DNA of 64,000 nt, taken from Diploptera punctata (Eukaryota > Arthropoda > Insecta > Blattodea > Blaberidae). The notes beneath the pieces are model-generated. The model was not told the origin of the DNA, searched no databases, and worked only from the letters and a program-made list of their open reading frames with translations. This document shows positions 1 to 9,579 of this stretch, one piece after another. Each line of letters opens with the position of its first letter. The stretch's first letter is position 1. The stretch lies in assembly GCA_030220185.1 (NCBI GenBank), contig JASPKZ010004201.1, positions 1,129,001 through 1,193,000 on the forward strand, read 5' to 3'. Both the position numbers and the translations under genes were made by a program.

Positions 1-127
1 TCTGCAAGCTTAGAATGTTTTACTTTCTGAAACAAATTTTTATGAATTATATAATGATTTTTTTGTGGATTAGTAGACAATCACATGTAGTTAAAAACAC
101 TATATTTATTTAATAGGTGTTAATTTT

Positions 128-358
128 ATTAAATTAATGTTGGGAAGTAAACATTATGAGGTATAATCATTAAAATTCATCGGAGAACATATTGTTTAAA
201 CAACTCACCTCATAGGATTCATGCTTCCATGATATCGCGATTTCAAACATAGTCATGTGGCTGAAGATGAACATGACTATGTTTGAAATCGCGATATCAT
301 GGAAGCATGAATCCTATGAGGTGAGTTGTTTAAACAATATGTTCTCCGATGAATTTTA
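128..358. repeat. PLE-derived hairpin, family A copy 1
   Basis: Two nearly identical arms (about 170-257 and 270-355) face each other around a short centre. The left end carries the GGGAAGTAAACATTATGAGGT terminus that also opens the GIY-YIG-encoding relic at 9580, which ties the hairpin to Penelope-like elements. Other copies lie at 7252, 10377 and 30358. A hammerhead-like motif occupies the right arm. Confidence 0.8.
255..302 (+). ncRNA. hammerhead ribozyme candidate, family A
   Basis: Core CTGAAGA at 261-267 (N7 = A), one extra T, stem II GAACAT/ATGTTT around loop GACT, GAAA at 285-288, palindromic helix III ATCGCGAT, cleavage base A296, and stem I GTGG pairing with TCAT at 297-300. Helix III is a perfect palindrome, so it may work best between two copies. 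Confidence 0.75.
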
Positions 359-759
359 AGGTGTTAATTTGTTATTTTGTACAAATAAAACTGTAATTAC
401 AATGCTGATACCAAGATTGGGAAATTTTCCTTTATAATCCAGATTATGTCCACAGTTACTATCAAAATCTGCAGTTCCAATGTTTCAATTTATTTTGAGT
501 CATAATTGTTTGGCAGAACATTTACACAGTATTGGAATACTTGAGTCTTTCATGTGTCTTGTGCAAGACAAACCCACGAACACTTAGATGGAGAGCCTTA
601 AAAAGAGAAATTTCTAATCCTAAAAAAAAGTTGGAATCTTCTGTTATTAGGCTATAATTTGAGAGTTATAAAAGTGCAAAAATATTTCAGAGCATTCATT
701 TGACAATGGCACATAATTATAGGCATAAAAGATTAGCCTATTTCAATGAATGAGTCATT
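359..759. other. no gene seen (SPT16 intron or 3' flank)
   Basis: AT-rich unique-looking sequence. I see no exon with usable splice sites, no RNA gene and no recognisable repeat. The next SPT16 exon, expected to begin VRHxK, is not found between here and 3342. Confidence 0.5.
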
Positions 760-796
760 TCTTATCTTACCTTGTAGTTTATGTTTTTTTAAACAC

Positions 797-843
797 AGGA
801 ACTGCAGTTTTCAAGAGGAACATCCCTCCCATTTTTAACCGTT
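797..843 (-). ncRNA. decayed hammerhead-like motif, family I
   Basis: On the minus strand: degenerate core TTAAAAA, stem II GGGAGG/CCTCTT, intact GAAA, palindromic helix III AACTGCAGTT. It is the opposite-orientation partner of the motif at 1298. Confidence 0.5.
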
Positions 844-1297
844 ATTATTATGACTACTAGATTTTCGTTGGAATCTCCATCTATAATGTTGCAATCTGGT
901 GTTTTGAGATCAGGCCCTGTTCATCGAGAATTTCGAAATTCATGGACCAAAATTTGTTCTTCTGAATATATATCTTCTCCCAAACTGTCAATTCTAAAGG
1001 TTTTTCCAAATGTTTTAGAAGTTTGGTCTCTTTTTCAATTTCATGACTCTTCAACAAACTATGTGCTGCAATAGCTGATTTCACCATTTTTAATATTTAT
1101 AAAGTGTTCCTATGTGCAAGCGTCCAAATTCCTTTTTGTTTTTCTTATGTATAGTTTATTGCAGTCTTCACAAATAATTTGATAAATTCCAGATTTTTTT
1201 TTTTACTATCTGGGGTGTTCAATTTCTTATTGGTTATTAATAAATTTAGCCAATGCAATTACATTGGCACCAATAAATAAATTTAGCCTTAGTCATG

Positions 1298-1345
1298 TTG
1301 GTTGAAAATGGGAGGGATGTTTCCTCTTAAAAACTGCAGTTCCCA
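1298..1345 (+). ncRNA. hammerhead-like motif, family I (U3/A8 core)
   Basis: Core TTGAAAA (C3 to U, G8 to A together), extra T, stem II GGGAGG/CCTCTT, AAAA in place of GAAA (G12 lost), palindromic helix III AACTGCAGTT, then C and stem I TGG/CCA. Loss of G12 suggests this copy is inactive. Confidence 0.55.
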
Positions 1346-1440
1346 TGTTTAAGAAAACAAACTATGAGGTAAGATATAAAAAAAAGACTCATTCTTCATG
1401 AATAAGAACCTCAATGTTATTTCCCATATTTAACTATGAA

Positions 1441-1968
1441 TACAATTCTCAATTCGCCCATCAAAAGTAAATAGATGACACTACCAACAACCATTGGCAA
1501 TTTCTGGTGCAACATTATTTAAAATAATGTTTTGAAGTACCAGTACCGTATGTTATATTTCTGGTATTTTAATAGAATATTGGTGCAGTAATTCTTAATG
1601 CATTTTTGTAATATACTAGTTAAAAAGGACTTAAATAATTTACAAAATTGAAAAAAATATATGCTAAATACTCCCATATTGTAAGAAAATAACATTTTTT
1701 CTCTTCAGTTAGAATTTGCAATTACTTACCGAATTAACAGCTTCGTGCGTGTCATCACACATTTTAAATATTGAATAATCAGTATTTTCCAGATGACTAC
1801 CCAATTACACATGAGTGCATTCATTAATATCAGCCTATGAAATCTCTTAGCTGCTAATTGACAGTATTGTTACGAATTTGAATTGCAATACAGACATAGA
1901 ATAAATCTCAGTGGGACAAAACCTCAACTTAAATGGACTGAACAACTATCTGTTATTTGAAATTGCAA
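1441..1968. other. no gene seen
   Basis: AT-rich sequence between two PLE-derived repeats. No ORF, RNA gene or clear repeat recognised. Confidence 0.5.
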
Positions 1969-2150
1969 TAGGAAGTAACATTATGAGGTTTTACTTAAAT
2001 ACATTTTGTTATTCTTACCTCATATAGTTGTTTCTGTTAAGACATGTTTGCCTCATCTTCAGTTGTTCAAGACAATAAATAACAACTGGGACATACATGT
2101 CTTGAAACATATGTCTAATAGAAACAACCATATGAGGTAAGAATAACACT
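1969..2150. repeat. PLE-derived hairpin, family B
   Basis: Starts GGAAGTAACATTATGAGGTT and ends in a TATGAGGTAAG motif. The arms are unequal: the left arm keeps, on the minus strand, core CTGAAGA (2056-2062) and stem II GAGGCA/TGTCTT but has lost the GAAA joint, while the right arm keeps GAAA and palindrome ACATATGT. Read together they describe one ancestral hammerhead, but neither arm is complete. Confidence 0.65.
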
Positions 2151-2542
2151 TATTTAATAACTGTCAGTCCCGATGGGTTATTAGATATCAAGCTTCTCTC
2201 TAAAAATGAGGTTAACTGATTTTTTTAAACTCAGTTGGGGTCAAGGATTTTATCAGGGCATATAAATCATAACATGGTTTCCTTCAGAACACAGAAAAAA
2301 TACTGTGTGCTATACTTACGGTACTAAAAAGACAAATCTGAAAGTAAGAGGCGTCGGATCAAAATTTGTTCACCTTTCCACACCCAGTTTTGAAGTGTTA
2401 AAGAGTTCCTGCTCCTATATGATTTTTAACTTGCTGTCCCTCTGTTCTGGCTTCATCTTAAAATTCATTATGGGGAAAAAAATCATCATAATCATTATGG
2501 GAAGCTTTTACTTTCATTTTAAAACCCACAAGATTTGAACTT

Positions 2543-3058
2543 GTGCACAGTTTATATAAATGAATTGGATATTTTTACATCTCACCCAATAAAACTTCTG
2601 GTCCCATGTCATAGCCGAGTGGTTAAGGCAAGATGCCTTAGCACAGAGCTATGGAACTTGTGCTGGTTCAAGTCTCCATGGGGAAGAAAGTTTCTCACCC
2701 AGCATTATGAGGCATTTAGGTGGCTACAATAAGTAGAGGCTCCAGGTTGAGAAAACCAGCTACAATGGCTGGTGGATCCGACATGCTGGCCACATGTCAC
2801 CCCTACACTGGCTGGATGATCGGCTACCCCTGTGATTAACACATGTGGATAAGCAGCCGGCTGGTAGGCCAAGGACCTTCTAGGCCTGTCGCACCAAGGA
2901 TTTTTTATAAAACTTCTGTGATTTTTTGCTGGACCAGTTTCAGAAGGCATCCCCACCATTGTTAGCTATACTCCAGTGTCAGAGTTTTATGAGGTGAGAT
3001 ATAAAAATATCCAATTCATTTATACGAACTGACAATTTACCTCATAGTGTTATCTCCC
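2543..3058. repeat. PLE-terminus inverted repeat enclosing a SINE
   Basis: Arms at 2543-2587 and 2994-3036 are reverse complements (TGGATATTTTTACATCTCACC against GGTGAGATATAAAAATATCC). The right side ends ACCTCATAGTGTTATCTCCC, the PLE-type terminus. A tRNA-derived SINE lies between the arms. A relative is at 55125-55215. Confidence 0.6.
2612..2985 (+). mobile_element. tRNA-derived SINE
   Basis: Opens with a degenerate tRNA-like head: an A-box-like TAGCCGAGTGGTTAAGGC and a B-box-like GGTTCAAGTC about 50 bp later. The body (from about 2710, GGTGGCTACAATAAGTAGAGGC) recurs at 4019-4200. It looks like an old Pol III retroposon with no coding capacity. Confidence 0.6.
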
Positions 3059-3342
3059 ATAGTAATAATATTAAATTGTGTACAATCGTCAAATATTACT
3101 TTCAGCACAGTACATACCTCACTGTCCCTGTAGAGTTGACACCTCTTTGCATGAATACATGTTAAATACAATGAAATAAAAAAATAAATGGTCTCCTAGT
3201 AACCTGGGAAAAGTAGTCTCTCAATAGAGCTGTAAATTATATTAATATTATGGGTTTTACTGCTGCCTCCTAAGTAAATGTGCTTTTAAAGGTGATGGTT
3301 CCTTAATAGGAGTGGTTTTAAAACTATTTTTACTGTACTCAC

Positions 3343-3489
3343 TTTGTCTGAATCAATAATCTCCATAATTTGATCCTTCAAATATTTATTAAAAACATCA
3401 CCAGACACCATGCAGGCTTTCTTCATAATGAGAAGTTCTGAATCTTCCTTAGGAGCCATCACATATGCTACATCTGCACTCACGTCAAC
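3343..3489 (-). CDS. SUPT16H: SPT16 (FACT complex), exon 5
   Basis: This exon encodes 49 codons starting VDVSADVAYVMAPKED and ending MEIIDSDK, the end of the Spt16 N-lobe; human SPT16 has VDISAVVAYT and MEIVDADEKVRH at the same place. The acceptor is TTTTGCTTCAG and the donor GTGAGT; the exon joins exon 4 in phase 0. Its own donor means the coding sequence continues beyond the left edge, and no later exon is visible in 1-3342. SPT16 pairs with SSRP1 to form FACT, which loosens and rebuilds nucleosomes during transcription and replication. The upstream intron is 8.7 kb and packed with mobile elements. Confidence 0.92.
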
Positions 3490-4009
3490 CTGAAGCAAAA
3501 CATGATCTTCAGTCATATGTCAATAATATAAATATATTCATTGTCGTAATTATGTGCTGTTTTTAACCGCAAGACATTAAAATCCAGCACCAAAGATCTC
3601 ATTTAAACTACAAGTAATACAACTCCTGAATTGGCGAAATGGATAAACCTGACAACTTGCCTGCACGCTGCCACACTCCAACCCTGACAACCTGCCCGCA
3701 TCCTATAATATTACATTCCAATCTATTCACGCAAGGAGTTCATTTCATTCACAGTGGGGCCACTACTCCTGGATTCTGGCTTCAATTTCTGTGCTTGTAG
3801 TTAAAAACAGCAATAATTTTTTGGACATGGCCTTGGTACATATATTTCTCTGGGAAAAATTTCAAGGTAGGTTTTGGCAAGCAATGGTTGACAGTTTCCT
3901 TGTAAGGTATTAAGTCTTGATGTAGGGCTATTGGACACACTTTGGTCCAAGCATCAGAAAGAAATTTATTCACTGAATTTTAACCAATTTATAAGATTGG
4001 TGCCAATGC
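3490..4009. other. SPT16 intron 4, no feature seen
   Basis: Intronic sequence with no recognisable gene or RNA. Mildly GC-richer repeats (CTGACAACTTGCC, CCTGACAACCTGCCC) occur near 3650-3700. Confidence 0.5.
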
Positions 4010-4210
4010 CACATCATGAGGAATTTGGATAGCTACAATAATTAGGGCTCCATGATGAAACCAGCTAAAACAGCTCGGGTATGATATGCTTATTACATGC
4101 CATCCGTTTACTGGCTAAATAATCCCAAGCCTCTGTGATTGGAACATGCGGTTGTGAGGCTAGTAGGTCAAAGCTCTGTCATGCCATGGAGTTTTATTCA
4201 TAAGATGTCA
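4010..4210 (+). mobile_element. SINE fragment, same family as 2612
   Basis: Shares the order GGATAGCTACAATAATTAGGGCTC, ACCAGCTAAAACAGC, CTCTGTGATT and GGCTAGTAGGTCAAAG with the body of the SINE at 2710-2900. It lacks the tRNA-like head. Confidence 0.55.
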
Positions 4211-4544
4211 TAAAAAGAGTTTGAAATTATAGTGGTGTCATTTTTGTCAGTAGTAAAATTGTAACCATAATAATGCACTGTACAAGTTCAAATTAATTCA
4301 AGCCCCTATGTTAAATGTGGATCCAGAAAACACCCTAAAATTATAATAGAACATTTTTTTTTGTCTACAAGAAAAGTACAATATTCAAAGCACTAAATCT
4401 AGTAACATTGAACACCTCTCACTTCCACTTTACCCCTTATCACAAACTGAAGTTAACCATAAGGAGGACCTTATAGAAAATATACAGTCAAAATGAGATG
4501 TTTATTTTTTTATTATTTCACTCACCTCATACTTCATAATTCAT

Positions 4545-4590
4545 AGCAGACTCTGGGTTTCTTCACATCTTTTGTGACATTCTCAATGCT
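4545..4590 (-). ncRNA. hammerhead ribozyme candidate, family G (U3/A8 core)
   Basis: On the minus strand: stem I AGCA/TGCT, core TTGAGAA (C3 to U and G8 to A), stem II TCACA/TGTGA, GAAA, short helix III ACC...AGT, classical GTC cleavage triplet, then TGCT. G12 is kept. The paired change at positions 3 and 8 would preserve their tertiary base pair. Confidence 0.65.
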
Positions 4591-4911
4591 GCGTCACGTT
4601 CACAACTGACGTCCAACGGCCTTCTATCCTGCAGACTGACCTCTGTGCCATCTGGTGGCCGACCGACGAATTTCCAAATCAGTCCTCTTTCTTTATAACC
4701 GGGTATTTCAAAATTCATAGTTGTATTTTCATTCTTGCATATGTAAATTTTTTCCCATACATATGCAAGAATGAAAATACAACTATGAATTTTGAAATAC
4801 CCGGTTATAAAGAAAGAGGACTGATTTGGAAATTCTTCGGTCGGCAACCAGATGGCGCGGAGGTCAGTCTGCAGGATAGAATGCCGTGGACGTCAGTTGT
4901 GAACGTGACGC

Positions 4912-4957
4912 AGCATTGAGAATGTCACAAAAGATGTGAAAAAACCCAGGGTCTGCT
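4912..4957 (+). ncRNA. hammerhead-like motif, family G, right arm
   Basis: Same design as its left-arm partner: AGCA, core TTGAGAA, stem II TCACA/TGTGA, helix III ACCCAGGGT, triplet GTC, TGCT. GAAA has become AAAA (G12 lost), so it is probably inactive. Confidence 0.55.
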
Positions 4958-5129
4958 ATGAATTATGAAGTATGAGGTGAGTGAAATAATAAAAAATAAA
5001 CAATATTAAAAAACCTCATAGTGTTATTTCCTATCTACATAACTTAATAAAATGAGATGTACATACAGAGATGCTTAAAAATGCCAACACTAGAAACAAT
5101 TCACATTCATTATCCTGAAAACCAATCGT

Positions 5130-6290
5130 TATATATATACACACACACACACAGATGGTTCACTAATTGACAAGGAAGGTAATGTAGGAACATGGATCTA
5201 TAGTGAAATACTCAATTTCTACATCTACTTAGGCACACTTGCAACACATTATGATGGAGAGATGGAAGCAATCAACACTTCATTGAAGCAACTTTTGAAT
5301 CACATTTACTCATTCTCTAAAGCTGCAACATTGAGTAAATCCAAATCAGCATTCCAAACATTATCATCATCATATCCCATCTACAGCAGAGTATGCAAAA
5401 TTCAAAGTTCATTAAGAATCTTACAAAAAAAAAAAGTTTTCAATGGATTTCATTTCTCTGCGGTATTGTAGGAAATGAAATAGCAGATTACCTAGCAAAA
5501 AGGGAACAAATATAAAACCAAGTACTCACTTACTCACCGGCACTATCAAACCCATAGGTTCATGGCCACATGGACATAAGCTCTCCATACATCTCTATCC
5601 TGAACTAATGTTTTCCAATCATTCCCTGTATAATCTACTTCCCTCAAATCATAGTTAATGTTATTCTCCCTCTGGTTTTCCTACAAGAAGCTTCCATGCA
5701 CCACTTTCATTCCCCATACGTGCCACATATCCTGCCATCGCAGTCTACAAGACTTTACTGTTCTTATTATATCTGGCTTCTATAAAGACTATGTAGTTCA
5801 TTGTTATGTAGTCTTCTCCATTCACCTGTCTGTTCATCTCTCTTTGGTCCAAAAATTTTCGTAAGTACTTTAATCTCAAATACTCGTAATCCCCTTTCCA
5901 GCTCAAACAAAATTTTATTTCAATCATGAAAAAAGACAAATTACAAATTAACCTATCTTGAAAAGAAGAATGCACAGAAAAAAGTTCTAACAAAAAAATG
6001 GAAAAGTTTGTTAAAAAAATAATAAATCCACGACTATCCAAGAAGCAGTGCTGTTGCTATTTTTAGAATGACTACTGGACATGCCTGGTTGGCAGCACAC
6101 TTGCATAAAATTAATATTTTTGAATCCCCATCCTGCATACTATGTGAAGATCCAAACTCAGTGATAAACAAAGACCATCTACTCCACTGTAATGCAATGA
6201 CAGTTCTCCAGTTGTCTTTGTAAGAGCAACTAGTTAGACGCTACTGGGAAGCCAGAAGGAAAATGCAAATCCTCCAATTCCAAGAACATT
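5130..6290 (+). pseudogene. LINE relic: RNase H domain and C-terminal Zn region
   Basis: From 5145 the plus strand reads an RNase H-like core: TDGSLIDKEGNVGTW, then HYDGEMEAI and SKSAFQTL, carrying three of the expected acidic positions. At 6064-6200 it resumes with RMTTGHAWLAAHLHKI, CILCEDPN and KDHLLHC, the CxxC...HxxxC tail typical of LINEs with RNase H (I/R1-like). Stops and a nested antisense relic at 5520-5915 break it. Endonuclease and reverse transcriptase are absent. Confidence 0.75.
5520..5915 (-). pseudogene. LINE 3'-end relic nested in the RNase H relic
   Basis: The minus strand matches the C-terminal region of the relic at 35040-35735: fragments of ERGLRVFE, KFLDQREMNRQV, HVARMG and the tail before the stop. 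It ends in the same (AGTA)n-like tract, here (ACTC/ACTT)n at 5522-5535. Frameshifts prevent an intact reading. Confidence 0.7.
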
Positions 6291-6895
6291 AGCAACCAAC
6301 CAACATTTTATGTTCCTGAATTTATCATAATATTTTTGGATTATGTTAATTTAAGGAAAAAAAAATAAATAAATAAAAAAAATACACCAATGGAACTTTA
6401 ATCCAACTGCATAAAACAAATAATTTTATCTCACAATTACTCCACTATCACAAAAATATTTCATATAAAGTTTTCCAGACCACTACTGTAGTCTACAGGT
6501 AACAGTTTTGACTCTCATACAGCAGATGGTGTTTAATTTCCAATAAAGTTGAATTTCTCTAATAAAAGTTCTTCAGGGTTTTTTCCTCAACTGTGAAGGC
6601 AAATAGCCTGGATATTCAAGCTAAGCATTCATAAAAAATCGCCATCCTCATTTACCATCAATCTTATTTATAAGGAATTAACTAGAGGCAGTTCTGTAAA
6701 GTGAGACTTACAATGTACAATCCAGAGATGAAGACTTTTTAGAGTGAAAGAGAAACCAAGCTTCAAGGCGAGAGGAGCAATAATCTATAGAAAGTAGTTG
6801 AAGCAATTTTAAATAATAAAAAATAAAAATAATTTTAAACCTTCTGTTTATCAAATAAATTCACTACTGAGATGCCCTACTACCTGAACCAACAT
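6291..6895. other. SPT16 intron 4, no feature seen
   Basis: AT-rich intronic DNA including an A-rich tract near 6355-6390, which could be the tail of the LINE relic to its left. Nothing else recognised. Confidence 0.45.
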
Positions 6896-6906
6896 CTTAT
6901 TATATA

Positions 6907-7060
6907 TATTTGAAGAGAAAAATTTTCGCCTAGACCGGGACTCGAACCCGGGACCCTTGGCTTTCCGGGCCAAGTGCTCTACCAACTGAGCTACCGAGGC
7001 GAGTTACGATCTAGACGCAAATTTTTCTCTTATGTACGTTGTAATTCCCTAGCCTAATTC
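6907..7060 (-). mobile_element. tRNA-tailed retroposon, 5'-truncated monomer
   Basis: The insertion is bounded by perfect 11-bp duplications CTTATTATATA (6896-6906 and 7061-7071). Read on the minus strand it ends tRNA-like domain, AATTTTTCTCTTCAAATA, then duplication. The other end is cut shortly upstream of the tRNA-like part. Constant 3' end, ragged 5' end and a target duplication are the marks of target-primed reverse transcription. Confidence 0.8.
6928..7000 (-). tRNA. tRNA-like domain, anticodon loop reads GGA
   Basis: A 73-nt cloverleaf: acceptor GCCTCGG/TCTAGGC (6 of 7 pairs), D arm GCTC/GAGC, anticodon arm TTGGC-CCGGAAA-GCCAA and T arm CCGGG/CCCGG. GGA would be a serine anticodon, but the long serine variable arm is missing and position 33 is C, not U. 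I read it as a mobile tRNA-like domain, not a working tRNA gene. Confidence 0.65.
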
Positions 7061-7071
7061 CTTATTATATA

Positions 7072-7251
7072 ATTATATTATTTTTAGTCTGATCATCTTA
7101 CCTCAATATTAATGTTGATTTGTTCTTGGACATGTTTCAAAACAATTCTGTTTTATCGTCAGTTTGTTGTTTTTAGTCTGATCATCTTACCTCAACATAA
7201 TATTGAGGTAAGATGATCAGACTAAAAATAATATAATTAAAATAACCTCAA
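7072..7251. repeat. PLE-derived hairpin, family C copy 1
   Basis: The arm around ATTATTTTTAGTCTGATCATCTTACCTCAATATT is repeated in reverse at 7195-7245. Copies at 35905 and 41540. The minus strand of the left arm holds a hammerhead-like motif. Confidence 0.7.
7126..7166 (-). ncRNA. hammerhead-like motif, family C
   Basis: Minus strand: core CTGACGA (N7 = C), extra T, stem II AAAACA/TGTTTT with loop GAAT, GAAA, palindromic helix III ACATGT, C. I cannot form a convincing stem I in this copy, so activity is doubtful. Confidence 0.6.
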
Positions 7252-7400
7252 AATATTAAAATTCATCGGAGAACATATTGTTTAAACAACTCACCTCATA
7301 GGATTCATGCTTCCATGATATCGCGATTTCAAACATAGTCATGTTCATCATCAGCCATAACTCACTTCCCAACATTAATTAAATATACTCAAAATACCAC
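7252..7400. repeat. PLE-derived repeat, family A half copy
   Basis: One arm of the family A hairpin, from AATTCATCGGAGAACAT to ACTCACTTCCCAACATTAA. It sits directly against the family C hairpin. Confidence 0.75.
7313..7360 (-). ncRNA. hammerhead ribozyme candidate, family A
   Basis: Minus strand: stem I TTATGG/TCATGG, core CTGATGA, extra T, stem II GAACAT/ATGTTT, GAAA, helix III ATCGCGAT, cleavage base A. All catalytic core bases are present. Confidence 0.78.
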
Positions 7401-7480
7401 TTCCTAAAATTAAATATTATCTTATTATATAGTTATGTAAATATTTTAATACACTTCTAATACAATATATAATCCTAAGG

Positions 7481-7730
7481 ATGGTTCCATGGTGCAAGCA
7501 ATTAGACCGCTGTGGTCTCAAGATAAAGTCTCGATCACTCCATGTAGATTTCATGGTGGACAAAACGGAGCTTGGGCACATTTTTTTCTCCCATTTTCCC
7601 CTGCCACAAATTTCATTCCACAATTTCTCCATTCTCATCTCATCCATATTGTTCCATCTGCCTCTGTGATGGTGTGTCGGTCATGGTTGGCTGACATCCT
7701 TATCATTCACAGACCTCTATAAATATAGTG
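7481..7730 (+). mobile_element. degraded SINE-like segment
   Basis: GACCGCTGTGGTCTC near 7507 resembles the head of the SINE at 24868 (CACCGCTGTGGTCTCGG), and the stretch is GC-richer than its surroundings. The rest is too decayed to match by eye. Confidence 0.35.
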
Positions 7731-8639
7731 GCTTCATCTCATTCCTCAACCTCTTATATAATCTTGACATATTTTCCTAGAGTTAGAGGTACAACCCAAC
7801 TCTTTCAACTAAAATGATTTTGACCTTACATTAGGTAGGAATTCAATGTAAGGCACACTACTGCAATGTAAACAATAAAGTAACCTTAGATCACAAAAAC
7901 TGGAAGTTCTTAGAGAATATGTGCCTTTCTGTGCTAGTTGTAAATAAGATTGTAAATGAAAAAAGTTGCATATAACACGAGTATATTGTCTTCAAAATTT
8001 GTTTAATAGAATTTGATTCAACAGAAGAAAAGAAAAAAAAAACTAAAAATGTGCATTGCAGCATAAAACTTTAGATTTAAGCTGTACATTTACATAATTT
8101 AATCCTACTTTTAAGCTAAGCTGTCTTGCTAAGAGTTAATATTATCCAAGGGTTCTTTGGTGTGCAACACATCATTAACATTATTAATTTATTACTCTTA
8201 TTATTGTCAGTTTGATCAAATTTCTATTTAGAATCTAATATAATTAAGTGACAGCCCATTCCTACATGTAACCCCAATAGTAACAGGGTTGTCAAATTAG
8301 TCATTTTGCCAATGACGGCTTAGAAGGGCGGACCATTAGTATTTGTCAGCTCTCTACCTTGCCAGACAAAGAACATATACAGAGGACAGGAAATGGCAAC
8401 TTATTAAGGAAGAGAAAGACAGCATGTTAGTTAACATATTTTCTGCCTGTGCAGATTACTTGGTGGAGTTATAATGTATAAACCGGCTTGAACAGTACTT
8501 TATCTTATACTTGATTTTTCAGTTTATTCTTGTAAACTGTAAATGACTCATCCTAACTTTCTTTTTATTCTTATTTGGCTGATATTTGAATAAAGGTGAT
8601 TTCCAAGATTTATATAAATTTCATGTTTCTTGTGACAAT
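7731..8639. other. SPT16 intron 4, no feature seen
   Basis: AT-rich intronic DNA. No coding exon, RNA gene or clear repeat boundary identified. Confidence 0.45.
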
Positions 8640-9040
8640 AAGTGATGTCACTAGAATAATGAAAACAATTTTAACACATTCATTAATCAAATTTGCATAT
8701 TATTTAGCATGATGAATTTGGTTGCTATAAAATACTTATGAAATCAGTACGACCAACATTTGCAATTAATTCCAAAATATATTTTAAGATATGGATGTTT
8801 ACTGACTTCATTTTGTTAAATTGTTATGGGACAAGTTAGTGTACACCAGATTAGTTTATAGCTTATTAAATAATAGGCATTTAATTTATTTTGTTTGGTT
8901 ATGAAGGAGCAAGTTAGTGTACATCCATTTCTTATGAACATGTATGGAAGGTTGGCCATACCAATTTTATAGATATGTAGTTTCTTCTGGCAAAAATTCC
9001 ATAAATGCTATTCTATGGAACTTAGAAAAACCATTGGTTG
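8640..9040. repeat. MITE-like repeat shared with 17.8-22.6 kb
   Basis: AAGTTAGTGTACACCAGATTAGTT, TTAATTTATTTTGTTNGGTTA and CTATTCTATGGAACTTAGAAAAA recur in SPT16 intron 2 (17880-17970, 18600-18690, 22040-22640). No coding capacity; probably a non-autonomous DNA transposon family. Confidence 0.55.
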
Positions 9041-9579
9041 AGTTATTGTACAATTGCTTCCCCCCCTTCCCAATACTGCTTGACGATTGCCCACATCACA
9101 TTTGCACATATTGGTCTTAAACTTAAAAAAATCCAACTTTATATTTATATATTTGATCTAGAGTAGGTTGTTAGATCAAATTCTGCTGGGTTAAATTTTA
9201 ATATTTCTTGATAAAAAATTCATCTTAATATTGAGGAGACTAAATCTGAGAAGCAGCCCTGAGAGATTACATGTAACATAACCTAAGTTTCACCAAACTG
9301 AATTATTTGTTCATTTGAACAATTCAGATTGAGTGAAATCCTAGGTTGACAACACTTAAGTAATGTATGATATTACTCCTTCTGAAGCTTCCTCCCTTCT
9401 CATGCTTATGGAGCAGACTATACATCTTATTGTAATTTTTGTTTTATTTATAATATAGAACACAAGATTGAAATACATGTACAGATACAAATTTAAATGT
9501 TCTTTACACATTTGTTGCTGTTCTAAGAATCACACACACGAGAATTTAATTTTAGGGCCGCATGCAAATACATTAGTCT

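Larger units (their letters stand above)
760..1440. mobile_element. Penelope-like relic, family I, inverted pair
   Basis: The minus strand of 860-1240 encodes broken pieces of a PLE C-terminal region (KSAIAAHSLL, LLKHLEKPLEL, EKIYIQKNKF) matching the better copies at 9940-10290 and 26836-27168. From about 1270 the same terminal sequence runs on the plus strand, ending AACCTCAATGTTATTTCCCA. So two truncated copies lie in opposite orientation, each ending in a hammerhead-like motif. Not functional: stops and truncation throughout. Confidence 0.75.
4515..5033. repeat. PLE-derived long hairpin, family G
   Basis: Arms of about 230 bp meet near 4755 (AAATTTTTTCCCATACATATGC). Both arms hold ATTTTGAAATACCCGG and a CAGATGGC/GCCATCTG segment typical of the PLE family I body, and both carry a hammerhead-like motif with the U3/A8 core. 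The right end reads AACCTCATAGTGTTATTTCC. Confidence 0.75.

Noticed and set aside
1..3342. Search for the next SPT16 exon (expected to begin VRHxKLAE)
   Set aside because: No minus-strand frame with that content or fitting splice sites is present; it must lie beyond the left edge.
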